Below, one piece after another: positions 36,848 through 46,148 of a DNA stretch of 64,000 nucleotides. The position numbers and the translations under genes are program-made. The stretch's first letter is position 1. Each line of letters opens with the position of its first letter. The notes beneath the pieces were generated by a model that had not been told where the DNA came from, searched no databases, and was given only the letters and a program-made list of their open reading frames with translations. Source of the stretch: Sulfuricella denitrificans (lineage in GTDB: Bacteria > Pseudomonadota > Gammaproteobacteria > Burkholderiales > Sulfuricellaceae); assembly GCA_002632355.1 (NCBI GenBank), contig NSJJ01000005.1, forward strand, positions 124,001 through 188,000. Reading direction: 5' to 3'.

Positions 36848-37705
36848 ATGAGCACCCGCAGCCTGCAACGCATTATCCGCTCGATACCCGCATCCGACGG
36901 GGCCGGCGTCAAGCTTGGCCGCAGCCTGGGTCAATCGCCTTTCCATCGCGTCGATCCCTTCCTGATGCTGGACGAGATTTCGTCTGACAGCCCGGACGAC
37001 TATCTTGCCGGCTTCCCCGCTCACCCCCACCGCGGCTTTGAAACCGTCACCTATCTGCTCGAGGGGCATATGCTGCATGAGGACCATCTCGGCAACCGGG
37101 GAGACCTCCGCAGCGGCGGCGTTCAGTGGATGACCGCCGGGCGCGGCATCATCCATTCCGAAATGCCGCAGCAGGAAGACGGACGGCTGCACGGTTTCCA
37201 GTTATGGATCAACCTGCCCGCCGTGGAGAAAATGAAAGCGGCGGCCTACCGCGACATTCAGCCAAATGAAATTCCTCACATAGAACTTGCGCAAGGCGGA
37301 ACGGCAAAAGTCATCGCCGGAACGCTGGAAATTGCCGGTAAAGTTATTCATGGCGCGATGCAGGGCCTTTCCACCGCACCGCTGTTTTTCGATGTGCGCC
37401 TGCCTGCAAATGGCATTTTCAGCCACCCGGTGACAGCCACGCTCAGCGCTTTCCTTTATCCCTATGAAGGTGCGCTTACAATTGGCACTCCGGATATTGC
37501 ACTTCCGCTGCAAGCGCATGAGGCCGGGGTGCTGTCCAGCGGCGAGCAGATCGAAGTCCGGGCAGGCGCTGACGGCGCCGGATTTCTCCTGCTTGCCGCG
37601 CACCCTCTGGGAGAGCCGGTCGTTCAGTACGGCCCGTTCGTGATGAACACCAAAACCGAAATCGAGCAGGCGATTCAGGATTACGAAAGTGGCGAACTGG
37701 TTTAA
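36848..37705 (+). CDS. Pirin-family bicupin protein
   Basis: The 285-residue protein has the pirin metal site in HPHRG (H59, H61) with H103 and E105 (GIIHSEMP), a bicupin fold and a strong ribosome site (AAAGGATAAACGC). Bacterial pirins act as quercetinase-like dioxygenases or redox-linked regulators; the role here is unknown. The next gene, a flavin reductase, is 52 nt downstream on the same strand and may be co-expressed. Confidence 0.9.
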   Translation: MSTRSLQRIIRSIPASDGAGVKLGRSLGQSPFHRVDPFLMLDEISSDSPDDYLAGFPAHPHRGFETVTYLLEGHMLHEDHLGNRGDLRSGGVQWMTAGRGIIHSEMPQQEDGRLHGFQLWINLPAVEKMKAAAYRDIQPNEIPHIELAQGGTAKVIAGTLEIAGKVIHGAMQGLSTAPLFFDVRLPANGIFSHPVTATLSAFLYPYEGALTIGTPDIALPLQAHEAGVLSSGEQIEVRAGADGAGFLLLAAHPLGEPVVQYGPFVMNTKTEIEQAIQDYESGELV

Positions 37706-37757
37706 TCCAGCTCGTCCGCAAACGATTCATAACTTACATTGATTGCTGGAGCCAACC

Positions 37758-38837
37758 ATGACTGATCTGTTTTCCCCATTGCGCCTCGGCGCCATCGAAC
37801 TGGCCAACCGTGTCGTAATGTCCCCCCTGACGCGCTGCCGCGCGGGAGCGGGCAACGTCCCCACCGATCTCATGGCAGAGTATTACCGCCAGCGCGCCTC
37901 GGCCGGCCTGATCATCACGGAAGCCTCCCCGGTCTGTCCCGAGGGTCACGGCTATCCGCGCACGCCGGGTATCTACACAACAGAGCAGCTTGCCGGCTGG
38001 AAAAAAGTCACCCATGCGGTTCATGATGCAGGCGGCAAAATCGTGAGCCAGCTCTGGCATGTGGGACGAATATCCCACCCCGACTTCCAGCCCGGCGGGG
38101 TGGCGCCAGTAGCGCCTTCGGCGCTGCGCCCGGCAGGGCAGGTTTTCACCGGACAGGAAATGAAGGATTTCGTCACTCCCCACGCGCTCGAAACCGGAGA
38201 GATTTCCGGACTGATTGCAAGTTACATACAGGCCGCCAGAAACGCCATGGAGGCCGGCTTCGACGGTGTCGAAATCCATGCGGGCAACGGCTACCTGATC
38301 GACCAGTTCCTGCGCTCGTCGACCAACCAGCGCACGGATGCCTATGGCGGCAGCACGGAAAACCGCGCCCGTCTGCTACTGGAGATTGTGGATGGCGTGT
38401 GTGCCGCCATCGGCAGCGAGCGGGTGGGCGTACGCCTGTCGCCGGTCACGCCGTTCAACGATCTGCATGACGAAAACCCGCAGGAAACCTTCGAGTATGT
38501 GACGCTTCAGCTTAATGCCTTCAACCTGGCCTTCCTCGACCTGCTGCAAGGCATGGGGGGCGCACCGAAGGAGAAATGGCTTCCTTTCGACTATGAGCGT
38601 CTGCATTCGCTCTACAGCGGCAAGCTGATCCGCAACAACGAGTATGACTTCGCCAGTGCCCAGGCTGCGATTCAGAGCGGCGCCGCCGACGCCATCGCCT
38701 TCGGCCGGCTGCTGCTGGCCAACCCGGACCTGGTCGAGCGCTTCCGCCGCGGGGCTCCGCTCAACACCCCGGACCATGAAACGTTCTATGCCGGGGAAGA
38801 AAATGGTTATACCGACTATCCCTTTCTGGCAGGATAA
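37758..38837 (+). CDS. nemA: NemA-like old yellow enzyme (alkene reductase)
   Basis: The ATG at 37758 has GGAG 8 nt upstream and gives a 359-residue FMN-binding TIM barrel. MTDLFSPLRLGAIELANRVVMSPLTRCRA is the OYE N-terminus; GYLIDQFLRSSTNQRTDAYGG carries conserved substrate and flavin residues and DAIAFGRLLLANPDL the phosphate-binding region. It reduces activated C=C bonds and electrophiles with NADPH. A strong shared terminator follows. Confidence 0.92.
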   Translation: MTDLFSPLRLGAIELANRVVMSPLTRCRAGAGNVPTDLMAEYYRQRASAGLIITEASPVCPEGHGYPRTPGIYTTEQLAGWKKVTHAVHDAGGKIVSQLWHVGRISHPDFQPGGVAPVAPSALRPAGQVFTGQEMKDFVTPHALETGEISGLIASYIQAARNAMEAGFDGVEIHAGNGYLIDQFLRSSTNQRTDAYGGSTENRARLLLEIVDGVCAAIGSERVGVRLSPVTPFNDLHDENPQETFEYVTLQLNAFNLAFLDLLQGMGGAPKEKWLPFDYERLHSLYSGKLIRNNEYDFASAQAAIQSGAADAIAFGRLLLANPDLVERFRRGAPLNTPDHETFYAGEENGYTDYPFLAG

Positions 38838-38858
38838 AGGCCGATCCTGTTGCCAGAA

Positions 38859-38890
38859 AGCAAAAAGGCGGCCTTGACCGCCTTTTTGCT
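38859..38890. terminator. Bidirectional rho-independent terminator
   Basis: A perfect 13-bp stem, AGCAAAAAGGCGG / CCGCCTTTTTGCT with loop CCTTGA, ends with T-runs on both strands. It lies between the convergent nemA-like gene and hsp20 and should serve both. Confidence 0.92.
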
Positions 38891-38903
38891 CAATTGAAGA
38901 GGC

Positions 38904-39347
38904 TTACTTGATGGTCAGTTTTTTGGAAGTGCTCGCCACCTTTTTGGGCAGGGTCAGTTCGAGCACGCCATCTGCGTACCTGGCCTCCGCCTGGCCCTCG
39001 TCCACGTCGTGGCCCAGGGTGAAACTGCGCGCCACCTTGCCGTAATAGCGCTCGGAGCGCAGCACTTTCTCGCCTTCTTTTTCATCCTTCTGCTTTTTGA
39101 CCTCCGCGCTGATGGAGACCTGGTTGCCGTCGATGGTGACGTGAATGTCTTCCTTCTTCACGCCCGGAATGTCGGCATGGAGGATATATGCCTTGTCATC
39201 TTCCTTGACGTCCACCTTGATCTGCATCTGCGCCTGGCCTTCGAAGGCCATGGGCCGCACGAAAAATCCCTTGAGAAGGTCGTCGAGATCGCCAAACGGA
39301 TCGACGCGAGAAAGGGTGAAAGGGTCTTTGCGAATAATGTCTGCCAT
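38904..39347 (-). CDS. Hsp20/alpha-crystallin small heat-shock protein
   Basis: The 147-residue protein has an N-terminal arm (to about 42), an alpha-crystallin domain (about 43-133, DVKEDDKAYILHADIPGVKKEDIHV and YADGVLELTLPK) and a short Lys-rich tail. It prevents aggregation of denatured proteins. An AAGGAG site precedes the ATG. Unlike most Hsp20 proteins it lacks the C-terminal I-x-I motif; KLTIK is the nearest match. Confidence 0.92.
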   Translation of the reverse strand: MADIIRKDPFTLSRVDPFGDLDDLLKGFFVRPMAFEGQAQMQIKVDVKEDDKAYILHADIPGVKKEDIHVTIDGNQVSISAEVKKQKDEKEGEKVLRSERYYGKVARSFTLGHDVDEGQAEARYADGVLELTLPKKVASTSKKLTIK

Positions 39348-39397
39348 GATTTATCTCCTTAATCGAATTAAAGAAAACTACCCCGCTGACATTTTTC

Positions 39398-39425
39398 AAT
39401 ATAGTCCCTTGCGACAGAAATTCAA
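39398..39425 (-). promoter_or_regulatory. Promoter of hsp20
   Basis: On the minus strand TTGAAT (39425-39420) and TATATT (39403-39398) are 16 nt apart, about 50 bases upstream of the hsp20 start. The upstream hexamer with one base more reads CTTGAA, the sigma-32 -35 sequence, but the downstream box is sigma-70-like and lacks CCCCAT. Heat-shock control is possible but unproven. Confidence 0.5.
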
Positions 39426-39440
39426 GACCCTTGTTTCCGG

Positions 39441-40715
39441 TCAGGATTCGTATACCACATGCCCCTCGACGAGAGTGTATTTCACCTTCCCGGCCAGTTC
39501 CATGTTCTGGAATGGCGTGTTCTTGCCCAGGCTCTTCAGGGCGCGCGGCGTCACTTTCCACAGTTCATCCGGATCGAAGATGCACAGGTCGGCATTGAGT
39601 CCCGGCGCCAGCATCCCCTTGTTAAGCGAAAGCACCCTTGCCGGTTCAGTCGTGAGTCTGGCGATTGCCAGAGGCAACCCGGCACCCGCTTCCCGCGCCC
39701 ACTTCAGCGTCAGCGGCAACAGCAGTTCAAGCCCAGTCACACCGGCTTCGGATTCGGCGAAGGGCAGAAACTTGGCATCGTCGTCCACCGGCGCGTGGTC
39801 GGAGCAGATGGCGTCGATGGTGCCGTCCATCAGGCCTGCGCGCAGGGCATCGCGGTCGCGCAGGCTGCGGAAGGGTGGAATCACGTGGCAGTTGGAGTCG
39901 AAATAGCCGATATCCATCTCCGAAAGATGCGCGTGGTGCACGCCGATGTCGCATGTCACGGGCAAGCCCTGGCGCTTGGCTTCGCGCACCATGTCCACGC
40001 CATCACGGGTGGAAAGCCGGCACAGGTGGACCCTGGCGCCCGTTTCCTTCATCAGCAGCAAAATTCTGGAGATGGCGATGCTCTCGGCGCAGGCGGGAAT
40101 GCCCGCCAGGCCCAGACGCGAAGCGACCTCGCCATCATGCGCCACGCCGTCCCTGGCGAGGAAGGAATCCTGCGGGCGCAGCCACACGGTGAAACCGAAG
40201 GTCGAGGCATACTGCAGCGCGCGCAGCAGCACGTTGGAATCGGTCAGGGGCGCATCCGCCTGCGAGAAGGCGATGCAGCCCGCATCATGCAGTTCCGCCA
40301 TTTCGGTGAGGCGCTGGCCTTCGAGCTTCTGCGTCAGCGCGCCAAGCGGAAACACGCGCGCCTGATGCAGATTCCTGGCACGGTGCCTGAGCATTTCCAC
40401 CAGTCCCGGCTCATCCAGCGGCGGGTCGGTGTCCGGCGGACACACCAGGCTGGTCACGCCGCCCGCAACGGCGGCCTGCATTTCGGATTCCAGGGTGGCC
40501 ATGTATTCCAGGCCGGGCTCGCGCAGGCGGGCGGAAAGATCGATCAGCCCTGGACAGACTACCAGTCCGCTGGCGTCGACCACCCGGTTGGCGTGAAAAT
40601 CGGCGGGCGCGTCGCCCAGCGCCACTACCTTGCCGGCGGCGATAAATGCATCGCGTTGTTCATCGATGCCACTTTTTGGATCGATCAGGCGGCCGCCGCG
40701 AATGTGAATTTTCAT
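39441..40715 (-). CDS. pyrC': Inactive dihydroorotase-like subunit (PyrC')
   Basis: The 424-residue protein has the dihydroorotase fold but has lost catalytic metal ligands. The usual HxHxREPG motif reads S61-A-R63-L-REPG, so both histidines are missing, while SDHAP is kept. Such PyrC' proteins form a structural complex with class A aspartate carbamoyltransferase in pseudomonads and relatives. It overlaps pyrB (ATGA), which supports that. A catalytic dihydroorotase should exist elsewhere in the genome. Confidence 0.9.
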   Translation of the reverse strand: MKIHIRGGRLIDPKSGIDEQRDAFIAAGKVVALGDAPADFHANRVVDASGLVVCPGLIDLSARLREPGLEYMATLESEMQAAVAGGVTSLVCPPDTDPPLDEPGLVEMLRHRARNLHQARVFPLGALTQKLEGQRLTEMAELHDAGCIAFSQADAPLTDSNVLLRALQYASTFGFTVWLRPQDSFLARDGVAHDGEVASRLGLAGIPACAESIAISRILLLMKETGARVHLCRLSTRDGVDMVREAKRQGLPVTCDIGVHHAHLSEMDIGYFDSNCHVIPPFRSLRDRDALRAGLMDGTIDAICSDHAPVDDDAKFLPFAESEAGVTGLELLLPLTLKWAREAGAGLPLAIARLTTEPARVLSLNKGMLAPGLNADLCIFDPDELWKVTPRALKSLGKNTPFQNMELAGKVKYTLVEGHVVYES

Positions 40716-41677
40716 TGTTTGCTCCCCGCCAGAATGCTCATCACCGCCATGCGCACCGCGATGCCGAAGGTCACCTGCGGCAGGATCACCGATTGCGTGC
40801 CGTCGGCCACGTCGGAGTCGATTTCCACCCCGCGGTTCATCGGGCCGGGGTGCATCACGATGGCGTCGGACTTGGCCAGCGCCAGCTTGTCCTGGGTCAG
40901 GCCGTAGGACTTGAAGTACTCCTGCGCCGAGGGCAGCAGGGCGCCGCGCATGCGTTCGTTCTGCAGCCGCAGCATGATGACCACGTCGACATCTTTCAGC
41001 CCCTGGGGCATATCGTAATAAACCTGCACCCCCATGCGTTCAACCTCGGCAGGCAGCAAAGTTTTGGGTGCAATCACCCGCACTTCCGGCACACCCAGCG
41101 TGGTGAGCGCGTGAATCTGGGAACGCGCCACGCGCGAGTGCAGCACATCGCCCACGATGGCCACGCGCAGGTTGTGGAATTCCTTCTTGTAGTGGCGGAT
41201 GGTGTACATGTCCAGCAGCCCCTGGGTGGGGTGGGCATGGCGCCCGTCGCCGGCATTGACAACGTGGATGTGCGGGGCCACATGGCGGGCGATGAAATGC
41301 GCTGCGCCGGATTCGGCATGACGCACGATGAACATGTCGGCCTGCATCGCCGCAAGATTGTCCACGGTGTCCAGCACGGTTTCGCCCTTGGACTGGGACG
41401 AGGCGTTGATGTTGAGATTGATCACGTCAGCGGAAAGGCGCTTGGCCGCGATCTCGAAGGTGGTACGGGTGCGCGTGCTGGGCTCGAAGAACAGGTTGAA
41501 GATCGATTTGCCGCGCAGCAACGGCACTTTTTTCACTTCCCGCTCGGACACACTGACAAAGGATTCGGCGGTATCGAGAATGTGCCGCAACATGCCCGCG
41601 CCCAAGCCCTCGATGGTGAGCAGGTGCTGCAGTTCGCCGTGCTGGTTCAGCTGGGGATTGCGATTCAGAAAAGCCAT
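40712..41677 (-). CDS. pyrB: PyrB, aspartate carbamoyltransferase catalytic chain
   Basis: The 321-residue enzyme makes carbamoyl-aspartate, the first committed step of pyrimidine synthesis. The carbamoyl-phosphate motif [12 protein letters not shown], a further active-site region [12 protein letters not shown] and [10 protein letters not shown] are visible. It follows pyrR by 12 nt and is translationally coupled to the PyrC' gene. Confidence 0.97.
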   Translation of the reverse strand: MAFLNRNPQLNQHGELQHLLTIEGLGAGMLRHILDTAESFVSVSEREVKKVPLLRGKSIFNLFFEPSTRTRTTFEIAAKRLSADVINLNINASSQSKGETVLDTVDNLAAMQADMFIVRHAESGAAHFIARHVAPHIHVVNAGDGRHAHPTQGLLDMYTIRHYKKEFHNLRVAIVGDVLHSRVARSQIHALTTLGVPEVRVIAPKTLLPAEVERMGVQVYYDMPQGLKDVDVVIMLRLQNERMRGALLPSAQEYFKSYGLTQDKLALAKSDAIVMHPGPMNRGVEIDSDVADGTQSVILPQVTFGIAVRMAVMSILAGSKQ

Positions 41678-41689
41678 GGAACGACTCCG

Positions 41690-42190
41690 TCAGGCGGTTG
41701 TTAGGCGCAGGCTGAGCGAGAGCTGCCCCTGCGGATCACGATTCAGCTGGATGTTCTGGTCCGGCGCCAGCGCCAGCACCGCGCCTGTGACCTGGGACGA
41801 AATCGGCAGTTCGCGCCCGCCCCGGTCCACCAGCACGGCCAGGATGATACTTGAAGGCCGGCCGTAATCGAACAGTTCGTTCATCGCGGCGCGCACGCTG
41901 CGCCCGGTGTAGAGCACGTCGTCCACCAGGATGATGTCGCGCCCGGTGACATCGAAGGGAATGTCCGAGGGCGCCACTTCCGCATGCAGGCCGGACTGGC
42001 TGAAATCGTCGCGATAGAACGATACGTCGAGGGTACCCATGGGAATGTCCCGCTCCAGCAGGGCATGAATTTTCTCGGCCAGCCAGACGCCACCCGTATG
42101 CATGCCGACCATTACGCTATTTTCGCCCAGACAGGGCTCAATCTGCTGCGCCATGGCCTGCACCAGCTTCTCGGCTTCAGGAAGTTGCAT
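41690..42190 (-). CDS. pyrR: PyrR-like regulator / uracil phosphoribosyltransferase
   Basis: The 166-residue protein is a type I phosphoribosyltransferase with the PRPP loop VDDVLYTGRSVRAA (about 91-104) and HTGGVWLAE. PyrR in Gram-positives binds pyr mRNA; in proteobacteria its role is less clear, but the pyrR-pyrB-pyrC' gene order is conserved. It lies 11 nt after ruvX. Confidence 0.9.
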   Translation of the reverse strand: MQLPEAEKLVQAMAQQIEPCLGENSVMVGMHTGGVWLAEKIHALLERDIPMGTLDVSFYRDDFSQSGLHAEVAPSDIPFDVTGRDIILVDDVLYTGRSVRAAMNELFDYGRPSSIILAVLVDRGGRELPISSQVTGAVLALAPDQNIQLNRDPQGQLSLSLRLTTA

Positions 42191-42201
42191 CGTTGGAACC
42201 T

Positions 42202-42621
42202 CTATTTTTGATCCAGGTAAGACTGCAAAATATGCTGCGCGGCGACCTGATCCAGCATCCCTTTCTGCTTCCGGCCGGTAATGCCGATCTCGCGCAGATC
42301 CTGGCTTGCCGCGGCAGAACTGAAGCGCTCATCCACCAGCACCACGGGCAGGCTGAAGCGGCCTTCGAGCTGGCGCGAAAAACGCCGGCAGCGCAGGGTC
42401 ATTTCATGTTCGGTGCCATCGGGATGAAACGGCTGGCCGACCACCAGCAGACCGGGCTGCCACTCCCCAATCAGTTCTGCAATGGCGGCAAAACGCTGGT
42501 CGTTGCTTTCGCCCTGGATGGTCTGAAGCGGGTGGGCCACGCCGATCATCCGGTCACCCACCGCCACGCCGATGCGTTTGAGGCCGAAGTCGAAGCCCAG
42601 CACCGTGGTGCTGCGGGGCAA
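42202..42621 (-). CDS. ruvX: RuvX/YqgF, putative pre-16S rRNA nuclease
   Basis: The conserved protein starts at VLGFDFGLKRIGVAVG. I place the start at a TTG (42621), with GGGAGG very close by, giving 139 residues, the usual length. The frame is open farther upstream to an ATG at 42735, but that extra 38-residue region is encoded by a repeat element and is unlike RuvX proteins. RNase H-fold residues D and E are present (FDFG, LVVGQPFHPDGTE, DERFSS). It processes the 5' end of 16S rRNA in E. coli. The true start is uncertain. Confidence 0.85.
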   Translation of the reverse strand: MPRSTTVLGFDFGLKRIGVAVGDRMIGVAHPLQTIQGESNDQRFAAIAELIGEWQPGLLVVGQPFHPDGTEHEMTLRCRRFSRQLEGRFSLPVVLVDERFSSAAASQDLREIGITGRKQKGMLDQVAAQHILQSYLDQK

Positions 42622-42730
42622 GCCCTCCCGACCTTCCCTTGTGCGAGCATCCGCTGCGCGGATTGCCTGCTTGACCCGCTTCAGGGGAGGCGCTTCATCA
42701 CCCCCCTGACAAGGGGGGATGGGGGGGTTA
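42622..42730. repeat. G/C-rich repeat inserted before ruvX, copy 2
   Basis: The segment between yqgE and the likely ruvX start contains CCCCCC-TGACAA-GGGGGG (42701-42718) and, read on the plus strand, shares its 3' half with 33664-33713. It also has a longer inverted section containing GCATCCGCTGCGCGGATTGC. It reads in frame with ruvX, so it may have added residues to the protein or separated it from its start. Confidence 0.65.
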
Positions 42731-43288
42731 AGCATGGCCCGCTTCGTCCGCCAGGCTCGCAAAATCCACGCCCAGCAAATTCATCGCAGCCGCCAGACGT
42801 GTTTCCGTCGGTTCGTCAAATATGAGCTGCGGCGTTGCCGGCACTGTCAGCCAGGCATTCTGTCCCAGTTCATGCTCAAGCTGGCCCGCATCCCAGCCTG
42901 CGTAACCGAGCGTCACGAACAGTTTATCCGGACCTTCGCCACGCCCCACCGCCTCCAGAATATCCTTCGATGTGGTCAGCGCAATGCCGTCTGCGACGGT
43001 CAGGCTCGATTGCCAGTGTCCCTCGGGCTGGTGCAGCACAAAGCCGCGATCCATCTGCACCGGCCCGCCGTAGTGAACCGGCATGCCGGCCAGTTCCGCC
43101 ACCTCGAGCGGGATGTTGATCTGTTCGAACAGGGCCTTGAAATCGAGGTCGATCTTGCGGTTGAGTACAACACCCAGCGCCCCGCGCTCGTTGTGCTCGC
43201 AGATATAGGTCAGGGTCTTGGAGAAATAGGCATCCACCATCGCCGGCATGGCGATGAGGAAGTGATGGGTAAGATCGACACTTTGCAT
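42728..43288 (-). CDS. YqgE/AlgH family protein
   Basis: The 186-residue protein matches the YqgE family ([39 protein letters not shown] at the N-terminus, [19 protein letters not shown] near the end). The molecular function is not established; it usually precedes ruvX, as here. Its stop sits at the edge of the repeat. Confidence 0.93.
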   Translation of the reverse strand: MQSVDLTHHFLIAMPAMVDAYFSKTLTYICEHNERGALGVVLNRKIDLDFKALFEQINIPLEVAELAGMPVHYGGPVQMDRGFVLHQPEGHWQSSLTVADGIALTTSKDILEAVGRGEGPDKLFVTLGYAGWDAGQLEHELGQNAWLTVPATPQLIFDEPTETRLAAAMNLLGVDFASLADEAGHA

Positions 43289-43409
43289 GGGGGTTATTAT
43301 GGCATATTCACCGGGGAGTGCTTAGTAACCACCCGGGGAGAAATTCATACGCACCCCGCTCAGACCGGATAAACCGTGAAACATAATTCCAGGCAGATAT
43401 CCAATAGAA

Positions 43410-43445
43410 AATGCCGCTGCCCCAATTCAAGAGACGAGCGGCATT
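43410..43445 (-). terminator. Likely terminator after fbp
   Basis: A 9-bp stem AATGCCGCT / AGCGGCATT with an 18-nt loop lies 52-87 bases past the fbp stop and is followed on the transcribed strand by TTTCTATTGG. The loop is long and the T-run short, so strength is uncertain. The rest of the 208-nt fbp-yqgE gap shows nothing else I can name. Confidence 0.6.
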
Positions 43446-43496
43446 CCGGTTAGTCTGGCATCCCCAGCGCGAATAAGCCGGGGCACAGAGTCAGGA

Positions 43497-44504
43497 TCAG
43501 TCCTTGTGGTAGGAAATTACCGTCTCCACTTCATTCTTCGAACCCAGGATCACCGGCACGCGCTGGTGGAGGCCGTCCGGCTGAACGTCGAGGATGCGCT
43601 CGCGCCCCGTACTGGAGGCACCGCCCGCCTGTTCCACGATGAAGGACATCGGGTTGGCCTCATAAAGCAGGCGCAATTTGCCAGCCTTGGCAGGGTCCTT
43701 GGTGTCCTTGGGATACATGAAAATGCCGCCGCGCATCAGGATGCGGTGCACTTCTGCCACCATTGAGGCCACCCAGCGCATGTTGAAATCCTTGCCGCGC
43801 GGACCAGTCTTGCCGGCCAGGGCTTCTTCCACATAACGCTGCACCGGTGGCTCCCAGAAACGCTGGTTGGAAGCGTTGATGGCAAACTCTTTTGTATCTG
43901 CCGGGATGGTCATGTTGGGGTGGGTGAGGATAAATTCGCCGATATCGCGATCCAGCGTAAAGCCATTCACGCCGTGGCCGCTGGTCAGCACCAGCATGGT
44001 GGATGAGCCGTACAGGGCGTAGCCGGCGCAGACCTGCTGTACGCCGGGCTGGAGGAAAGCCTGGGCAGAGGGATGCGTGGCGCACTCGCCTGGGCAACGC
44101 AGGATGGAGAAAATGGTGCCGACGGAAATATTCACATCCACGTTGCTGGAGCCGTCCAGCGGATCGAATACCAGCAGGTATTTGCCGCGCGGATATTGCG
44201 CCGGTATCGGGTAAACATCGTCCATTTCTTCCGAGGCCATGGCGGCCAGATGGCCTGCCCATTCGTTGGACTTAATGAAGATTTCGTTGGTGATTACGTC
44301 CAGTTCCTTCTGTGTCTCGCCCTGCACGTTTTCCGAGCCGGCAGAGCCCATCACACCGATCAGCGCCCCCTTGTTCACGACATTGGAAATCACCTTGATG
44401 GCAGTAATGATGTCGTTCAGGAGCGAGGTGAAATCGCCGCTTGCACCCTGTATGTGGCGCTGTTCCTCGATAATGAACTGGGTGATGGTGGTTCCGTTAT
44501 GCAT
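43497..44504 (-). CDS. fbp: Fbp, class I fructose-1,6-bisphosphatase
   Basis: The 335-residue enzyme hydrolyses fructose 1,6-bisphosphate for gluconeogenesis or the Calvin cycle. The metal site [19 protein letters not shown], the upstream Glu pair in ASEEMDD, and substrate-binding [19 protein letters not shown] are present. It is monocistronic, divergent from trpB across 126 nt. Confidence 0.97.
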   Translation of the reverse strand: MHNGTTITQFIIEEQRHIQGASGDFTSLLNDIITAIKVISNVVNKGALIGVMGSAGSENVQGETQKELDVITNEIFIKSNEWAGHLAAMASEEMDDVYPIPAQYPRGKYLLVFDPLDGSSNVDVNISVGTIFSILRCPGECATHPSAQAFLQPGVQQVCAGYALYGSSTMLVLTSGHGVNGFTLDRDIGEFILTHPNMTIPADTKEFAINASNQRFWEPPVQRYVEEALAGKTGPRGKDFNMRWVASMVAEVHRILMRGGIFMYPKDTKDPAKAGKLRLLYEANPMSFIVEQAGGASSTGRERILDVQPDGLHQRVPVILGSKNEVETVISYHKD

Positions 44505-44630
44505 GCTGCTTTCCTAAGTCAAGAATATAAACATATTCTAAATTATAGTTGATTACCAAAGACTTGGCAGCAAAAAATCAATCAGGATATGATGCTCCGT
44601 ATCATTCACCGCAAAAGAGAGGCTTTGACC

Positions 44631-45983
44631 ATGCCGCAAACCAAGATCTTGCTGGACGAATCCGAAATCCCCACGCACTGGTACAACGTTGTCGCCGATA
44701 TGCCCAACCCGCCGGCCCCGCCGCTGGGCCCGGACGGCAAGCCGATCGGCCCCGAAGCCCTGACCGCGATTTTTCCCATGAGCCTGATCGAACAGGAAAT
44801 GTCTGCCCAGCGCTGGATCGAAATCCCCGAAAAAGTTCGCGAGATTTATCAGTTGTGGCGGCCCTCACCCATGTTCCGCGCACACCGACTGGAAGCAGCG
44901 CTCGGCACACCAGCGAAGATTTACTACAAATACGAAGGCGTCTCCCCGGCAGGTTCGCACAAGCCCAACACCGCCATCGCCCAGGCCTATTACAACAAAG
45001 AGGCCGGCATCAAGCGTATCGCCACCGAAACCGGTGCCGGGCAGTGGGGTTGCTCCATGGCGCTGGCCGGCCAGATGTTCGGGCTGGAAGTCCGGGTGTA
45101 CATGGTCAAGGTGAGCTACAATCAGAAACCCTACCGCCGTTCGATGATGCAGACCTGGGGTGCGGAAGTATTTGCCAGCCCAAGCGTGGAAACCCACTCC
45201 GGACGCGCCGCACTGGCAGAAGACCCCGACAACCAGGGTTCGCTTGGCCTGGCGATTTCTGAAGCGGTGGAAGATGCTGCATCGCGTACTGATACCAATT
45301 ATGCTCTGGGTTCAGTGCTTAACCACGTACTGCTGCACCAGACCGTGATTGGCCTGGAGGCAAAAAAACAGTTTGAGAAAGTGGGCGATTACCCGGACAT
45401 GATTTTCGCCCCCTGTGGTGGCGGTTCCAACTTCGGCGGCGCGGCCTTCCCCTTCCTCGCCGACAAGGCGGCGGGAAAGAATGTACGCCTGGTAGCGGTA
45501 GAGCCCACCTCTTGTCCGACCCTGACGCGCGGCCACTATGCCTACGATTTCGGCGACACCGCCAAGCTGACGCCGATGATGCTGATGTACACCCTCGGCC
45601 ACGACTTCATGCCGCCCGGCATTCACGCAGGCGGGCTGCGCTACCATGGCGATTCGGCGCTGGTATCACAGCTCTATCACGAAAAACTGGTCGAAGCAGT
45701 AGCTGTACCCCAGCTTTCCACCTTTCAGGCCGGCGTCACCTTTGCCCGCTCCGAAGGCATCATTCCCGCACCCGAATCCAACCACGCCATCGCGGCCTGC
45801 ATTGACGAGGCGCTACGGTGCAAGGAATCGGGCGAAGCCAAGACGCTGTTCTTCAATCTTTCCGGTCATGGTCACTTCGATATGGGCGCCTACGACAGCT
45901 ATTTTGGCGGCAAGCTGGAAGATTACGCCTACCCAGAAGAAGCCATCAAGGCGGCCCTGGATCGCCTTCCCAAAGTGGGATAA
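44631..45983 (+). CDS. trpB: TrpB2, class-2 tryptophan synthase beta-like protein
   Basis: The start at 44631 has GAGAGG nine bases upstream and gives 450 residues, about 50 longer than ordinary TrpB. The N-terminal extension ([10 protein letters not shown]...[13 protein letters not shown]) and PLP lysine K111 in GSHKPNTA mark the TrpB2 group; the phosphate-binding loop CGGGSNFGG is also present. TrpB2 converts indole and serine to tryptophan and often lacks a trpA neighbour, as here. It should not be confused with the trpA-trpB operon copy, if one exists elsewhere. Confidence 0.92.
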   Translation: MPQTKILLDESEIPTHWYNVVADMPNPPAPPLGPDGKPIGPEALTAIFPMSLIEQEMSAQRWIEIPEKVREIYQLWRPSPMFRAHRLEAALGTPAKIYYKYEGVSPAGSHKPNTAIAQAYYNKEAGIKRIATETGAGQWGCSMALAGQMFGLEVRVYMVKVSYNQKPYRRSMMQTWGAEVFASPSVETHSGRAALAEDPDNQGSLGLAISEAVEDAASRTDTNYALGSVLNHVLLHQTVIGLEAKKQFEKVGDYPDMIFAPCGGGSNFGGAAFPFLADKAAGKNVRLVAVEPTSCPTLTRGHYAYDFGDTAKLTPMMLMYTLGHDFMPPGIHAGGLRYHGDSALVSQLYHEKLVEAVAVPQLSTFQAGVTFARSEGIIPAPESNHAIAACIDEALRCKESGEAKTLFFNLSGHGHFDMGAYDSYFGGKLEDYAYPEEAIKAALDRLPKVG

Positions 45984-46014
45984 GCGAGAAAAATGAAAAT
46001 TTTAATATTAGCGG

Positions 46015-46042
46015 GAACTAATTTTCCACCGGCCCACTCTGA
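46015..46042 (+). promoter_or_regulatory. Sigma-E-like promoter for the candidate small RNA
   Basis: GAACTA (46015-46020) and TCTGA (46038-46042) are separated by 17 nt, resembling the extracytoplasmic sigma-E pattern GAACTT-N16-TCTRA. Transcription would begin near 46048, right at the first stem of the predicted RNA. The last base of the -35 box and the spacing are off consensus by one. Confidence 0.45.
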
Positions 46043-46047
46043 TTTAG

Positions 46048-46148
46048 CAGACGGTTCAGTTCGTCTCCCGCTTCTCCTCCCTGAGCGGGTGCCTTAATCC
46101 TTATTAAGGCCTCTGCCCCCGGCTTTCCCCTTTAGCCGGGGGTTTTTT
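46048..46148 (+). ncRNA. Candidate ~100-nt small RNA with an anti-Shine-Dalgarno loop
   Basis: In the 148-nt gap between trpB and the end of engB the plus strand folds into four consecutive stems: AGACG / CGTCT (46049-46066); CCCGCT / AGCGGG (46067-46089), whose 11-nt loop contains CTCCTCCC; GCCTTAAT / ATTAAGGC with a 4-nt loop (46091-46110); and a terminator stem CCCCCGGCT / AGCCGGGGG plus T6 (46116-46148). The loop CUCCUCCC is complementary to a strong Shine-Dalgarno sequence. Similar CU-rich loops occur in the CcsR/cuckoo RNAs of alphaproteobacteria and, more loosely, in neisserial sibling RNAs. A sigma-E-like promoter precedes it. No open reading frame of note occurs inside. The alternative is that it is only the 3' UTR of trpB. 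Confidence 0.65.
46116..46148 (+). terminator. Rho-independent terminator after trpB / small RNA
   Basis: CCCCCGGCT / AGCCGGGGG with a 9-nt loop is followed by six T. The right half lies inside the end of engB, whose stop codon is within the loop. Confidence 0.92.

Noticed and set aside
39398-39426. Sigma-32 heat-shock promoter for hsp20
   Set aside because: CTTGAA is present but the CCCCAT-type -10 is absent; the boxes fit sigma-70 better.
39459-40907. A 482-codon open frame opposite pyrC'/pyrB
   Set aside because: Same reason: antisense of conserved genes, low-complexity His/Gln-rich product.
46116-46148. The trpB/small RNA terminator also serving engB
   Set aside because: On the minus strand the stem is followed by GCAGAGG rather than a T-run, so it should work only for plus-strand transcripts.
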